From: Acidimicrobiales bacterium
GTDB lineage: Bacteria; Actinomycetota; Acidimicrobiia; Acidimicrobiales; SHLQ01
Length of the DNA stretch: 7,500 nucleotides
Direction of reading: 5' to 3'
NCBI GenBank assembly: GCA_013002375.1
Contig: JABDJW010000047.1
Location: 1 to 7,500 of the forward strand
Positions 5,984-7,500 of the stretch are shown here, in pieces. How positions within the stretch are numbered: the first letter of the stretch is position 1; each line of letters starts with the position of its first letter. The position numbers were made by a program, and so were the translations under genes. The notes beneath the pieces were generated by a model, which was not told the DNA's origin, ran no database searches, and worked only from the letters and a program-made list of their open reading frames with translations.

Positions 5984-6784
5984 ATGCCCGACGCCGCGCC
6001 CCTGCTCGCGCTCACCGACATTCACAAGCGCTACGGCGCCACCAACGCGCTCGCCGGTGTCAGCCTCACCGTGCGCGACGGCGAGCGTTGGCTCGTGCTC
6101 GGCCGCAATGGTTCGGGCAAGTCGACGCTGGTCGCCATCGCCGCGCTCTACGAGCACCCGAGCGAGGGCGAGGTCATCGTCCTGGGCGAGCGCCTCGGCC
6201 AGACCGACGTCCGACAACTGCGTCGCCGAGTCGGGCTTTCCAGCCCCGCGCTGGTCGATCAACTCCGCCCGGACCTGTCGGTGTCCGACATCGTGGTGAC
6301 CGCGAAGTTCGCCGCACTGGAACCGTGGTGGCACACCTACGACGACGCCGACCGGGCGCGCGTCGACGAACTCCTCGAGCTGGTCGGTTGCCCGGGTTTC
6401 GGTGAACGGACCTTTGCCACGCTGTCGTCCGGCGAGAAGCAGCGGGTGCAGCTCGCCCGTTCCCTGATGGCCCAGCCCGCCGTTCTCCTGCTCGACGAAC
6501 CCACCGCCACGCTCGATCTCGCCGGCCGGGAGGAACTGGTCGGCGCGCTGACCAGCGTGGCCTCGGCGGCCAGCGCGCCGGCCACCGTGTAGGTCACCCA
6601 CCACGTCGAGGAAATCCCCGACGGCATCACCCACGCGCTCCTCCTCCGGGACGGCGTGGCCCTCAGTCAAGGTCCTCTCGGCGACGTCCTGACCGCCGAG
6701 GCGCTGTCGGAGACCTTCGGGCTGCGCCTCAAGCTGGCTCGGCGCGATGGTCGCTGGACGGCCTGGGCCCCTCGGGCTGAATAG
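5984..6784 (+). pseudogene. Stand-alone ABC transporter ATPase (YlmA/ModF-like) interrupted by an in-frame TAG
   Basis: The first open segment (5984-6592) encodes 202 residues of an ABC ATPase: Walker A GRNGSGKST (40-48), signature LSSGE (147-151), Walker B LLLDEP with Glu172 and D-loop TLD (176-178). It ends at TAG (6590-6592) directly after PATV. The same frame continues for 63 codons to TAG at 6782-6784, starting VTHHVEEIPDGITHALLLRDG and ending near DGRWTAWAPRAE. That is exactly the expected C-terminal part of this family, including the switch histidine in VTHH (codons 206-207) and the LTAEALSETFGL region. Total length (265 sense codons) is what I expect for the family, and third positions stay G/C-rich after the stop, so the break is a single nonsense change, for example TTG to TAG. 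Without the switch histidine the 202-residue product should not be a working ATPase. No membrane partner lies beside it, as is usual for this soluble group. Recent loss, sequencing error or read-through cannot be told apart here. Confidence 0.85.
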
Positions 6785-7397
6785 CCAGCACGACGCCGGC
6801 CTCGACCCGAACGGTGGCCCGCGACCCGGTGAGTTCGTTGGAGACACCTCGACCGGCCCATGGGGCCAGCTCGTCTCCTGCCAACCCGAAGCGAAGTCCG
6901 CGCGTATGCACGCGCGCGGGACCGCCGACCGGCAGCAGCGAGACCAGGTCGCCGGCTCGCCCCAATAGCTCGCGCTCACCTCGGACGACGGTGACGGTGG
7001 CCGCCCCGACGAACGCGGTGATCTGGATGTCGGCCCACCGCGGTTGGGTCAGCACCATGAGGCTGGCCACCGCCATGTCGAGGCGACCGCCGTCGCCGGC
7101 CAACACGACGATCGTGGACGCGTGCCGTTCGAGCGCCGCGGTCAGCGCCAGCTCGAGATCGAGCTCGTCTTTGTCACGCGGCGCTCGTTGGACCTCGATC
7201 TCGAGCCGCTCGGCCCAGGCCAGCGCCCGATCCGATACCGAATCGAGGTCGCCCACCACCAAGGTCGGCCGGGCCCCGGCGGCCAGTGCGTGATCGAGCC
7301 CCGAATCGGCACAGATCAGCGGCGCTCGGTCGGGCTTGTGGGCGAACCAGCCGAGCTCGGGGCGAGGCCCGCCACTGGCGATCCAGATCTCAGCCAC
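6729..7397 (-). CDS. thiN: Thiamine pyrophosphokinase (thiamine diphosphokinase)
   Basis: A 222-residue cytoplasmic enzyme of the family that transfers pyrophosphate from ATP to thiamine, giving thiamine diphosphate. Motifs in order: IWIASGG (first strand, 4-10), ICADSGLDHALAAGARP (28-44), VVGDLDSV (47-54, the acidic metal/diphosphate-binding motif), DKDELDLELAL (75-85, family DxxTDLE region), DGGRLDMAVASL (102-113) and a C-terminal GVSNE (184-188). Length is normal. I chose GTG at 7397 because it sits just before the first strand. The frame is open further up to ATG at 7430 and GTG at 7493, but codons there (ATA, ATT, CCT, TGT) are unlike the rest and look non-coding. Two positions differ from the usual motif: Leu79 for Thr in the TD motif and Met108 for His in GGRLDH. 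No thiamine riboswitch is visible upstream. Its 3' end overlaps the interrupted ABC ATPase by 56 bases, tail to tail. Confidence 0.85.
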   Translation of the reverse strand: MAEIWIASGGPRPELGWFAHKPDRAPLICADSGLDHALAAGARPTLVVGDLDSVSDRALAWAERLEIEVQRAPRDKDELDLELALTAALERHASTIVVLAGDGGRLDMAVASLMVLTQPRWADIQITAFVGAATVTVVRGERELLGRAGDLVSLLPVGGPARVHTRGLRFGLAGDELAPWAGRGVSNELTGSRATVRVEAGVVLAIQPEGPRPSSDHRAEPA

Positions 7398-7422
7398 GGC
7401 GCAACAATCCGGAGGAATCTGG

Positions 7423-7428
7423 ATTATC
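7423..7428 (-). promoter_or_regulatory. Possible -10 element upstream of the thiamine pyrophosphokinase gene
   Basis: On the minus strand GATAAT, preceded by T, lies in a local AT-rich patch 25 bases before the GTG at 7397. It resembles the -10 consensus at five of six positions. If used, transcription starts near 7416 and the ATG at 7430 cannot be the start. The rest of 7398-7500 shows no gene that I can support. Confidence 0.3.
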
Positions 7429-7500
7429 ATCCGCAGGACGCATGGCCCGACGTTAGGGCGTCTCGCACCGCACTGCAGGTACCGGTTGTGCACCGGCCAG

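Noticed and set aside
6896..6922. GC-rich imperfect hairpin (GTCCGCGCG pairing with CGCGCGGGAC) with alternating CG runs
   Set aside because: It lies wholly inside the thiamine pyrophosphokinase coding region at codons for a plausible GPARVHTRG segment and has no T-tract; chance in GC-rich coding DNA is the simplest explanation.
5801..6979. Minus-strand 392-residue open frame opposite the ABC ATPase
   Set aside because: It is antisense to motif-bearing ATPase sequence on the plus strand and out of frame with thiN; no domain is visible in it.
7398..7493. N-terminal extension of the thiamine pyrophosphokinase to the GTG at 7493 or ATG at 7430
   Set aside because: The extra residues have no family resemblance, use codons unlike the rest of the gene, and include a promoter-like AT-rich patch.
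7482..7496. CCGGT/ACCGG inverted repeat at the right edge
   Set aside because: Five-base arms in a GC-rich genome are expected by chance and the neighbouring sequence is outside the window.

Overview
The window looks like chromosomal DNA from a high-GC Gram-positive bacterium. Codons end mostly in G or C, genes are packed with 1-4 base overlaps, and at least two genes have a TANNNT -10 hexamer only 8-9 bases before the start codon, as in leaderless actinobacterial transcripts. The protein style suggests Actinomycetota, possibly the Acidimicrobiia; that placement is inferred from character, not from a marker gene.

Region 1-1471 (minus strand) holds two tandem paralogous CNNM/CorC-HlyC membrane proteins joined by an ATGA overlap. 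The downstream one runs off the left edge. Region 1472-1562 is a short divergent control region containing overlapping inverted repeats, a likely -10 element and a separate 6-8-6 inverted repeat. Region 1563-5916 (plus strand) is a tight three-gene operon: a MarR-family regulator, then two ABC exporter half-transporters (overlaps ATGA and TAATG). The two ATPase domains carry complementary defects, so they should form an asymmetric heterodimer with one intact and one degenerate ATP site. The MarR protein probably binds the repeats in front of its own operon and controls export of an unknown, probably hydrophobic or drug-like, compound.

Region 5984-6784 (plus strand) encodes a stand-alone ABC ATPase of the YlmA/ModF-like type. 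A single in-frame TAG at 6590-6592 lies just before the switch-histidine region, and 63 further well-preserved codons follow in the same frame. It is therefore a very recent pseudogene, a sequencing error, or a recoded gene. It converges on, and overlaps by 56 bases with, a minus-strand thiamine pyrophosphokinase (start near 7397). The last ~100 bases hold only a possible promoter for that gene.

The window is mostly ordinary housekeeping and efflux content. I see no mobile element, CRISPR array, tRNA or rRNA. The points worth a second look are the amber-interrupted ATPase, the asymmetric exporter with its extra Q-loop substitution, the operator architecture upstream of marR, and substitutions in the thiamine pyrophosphokinase motifs.
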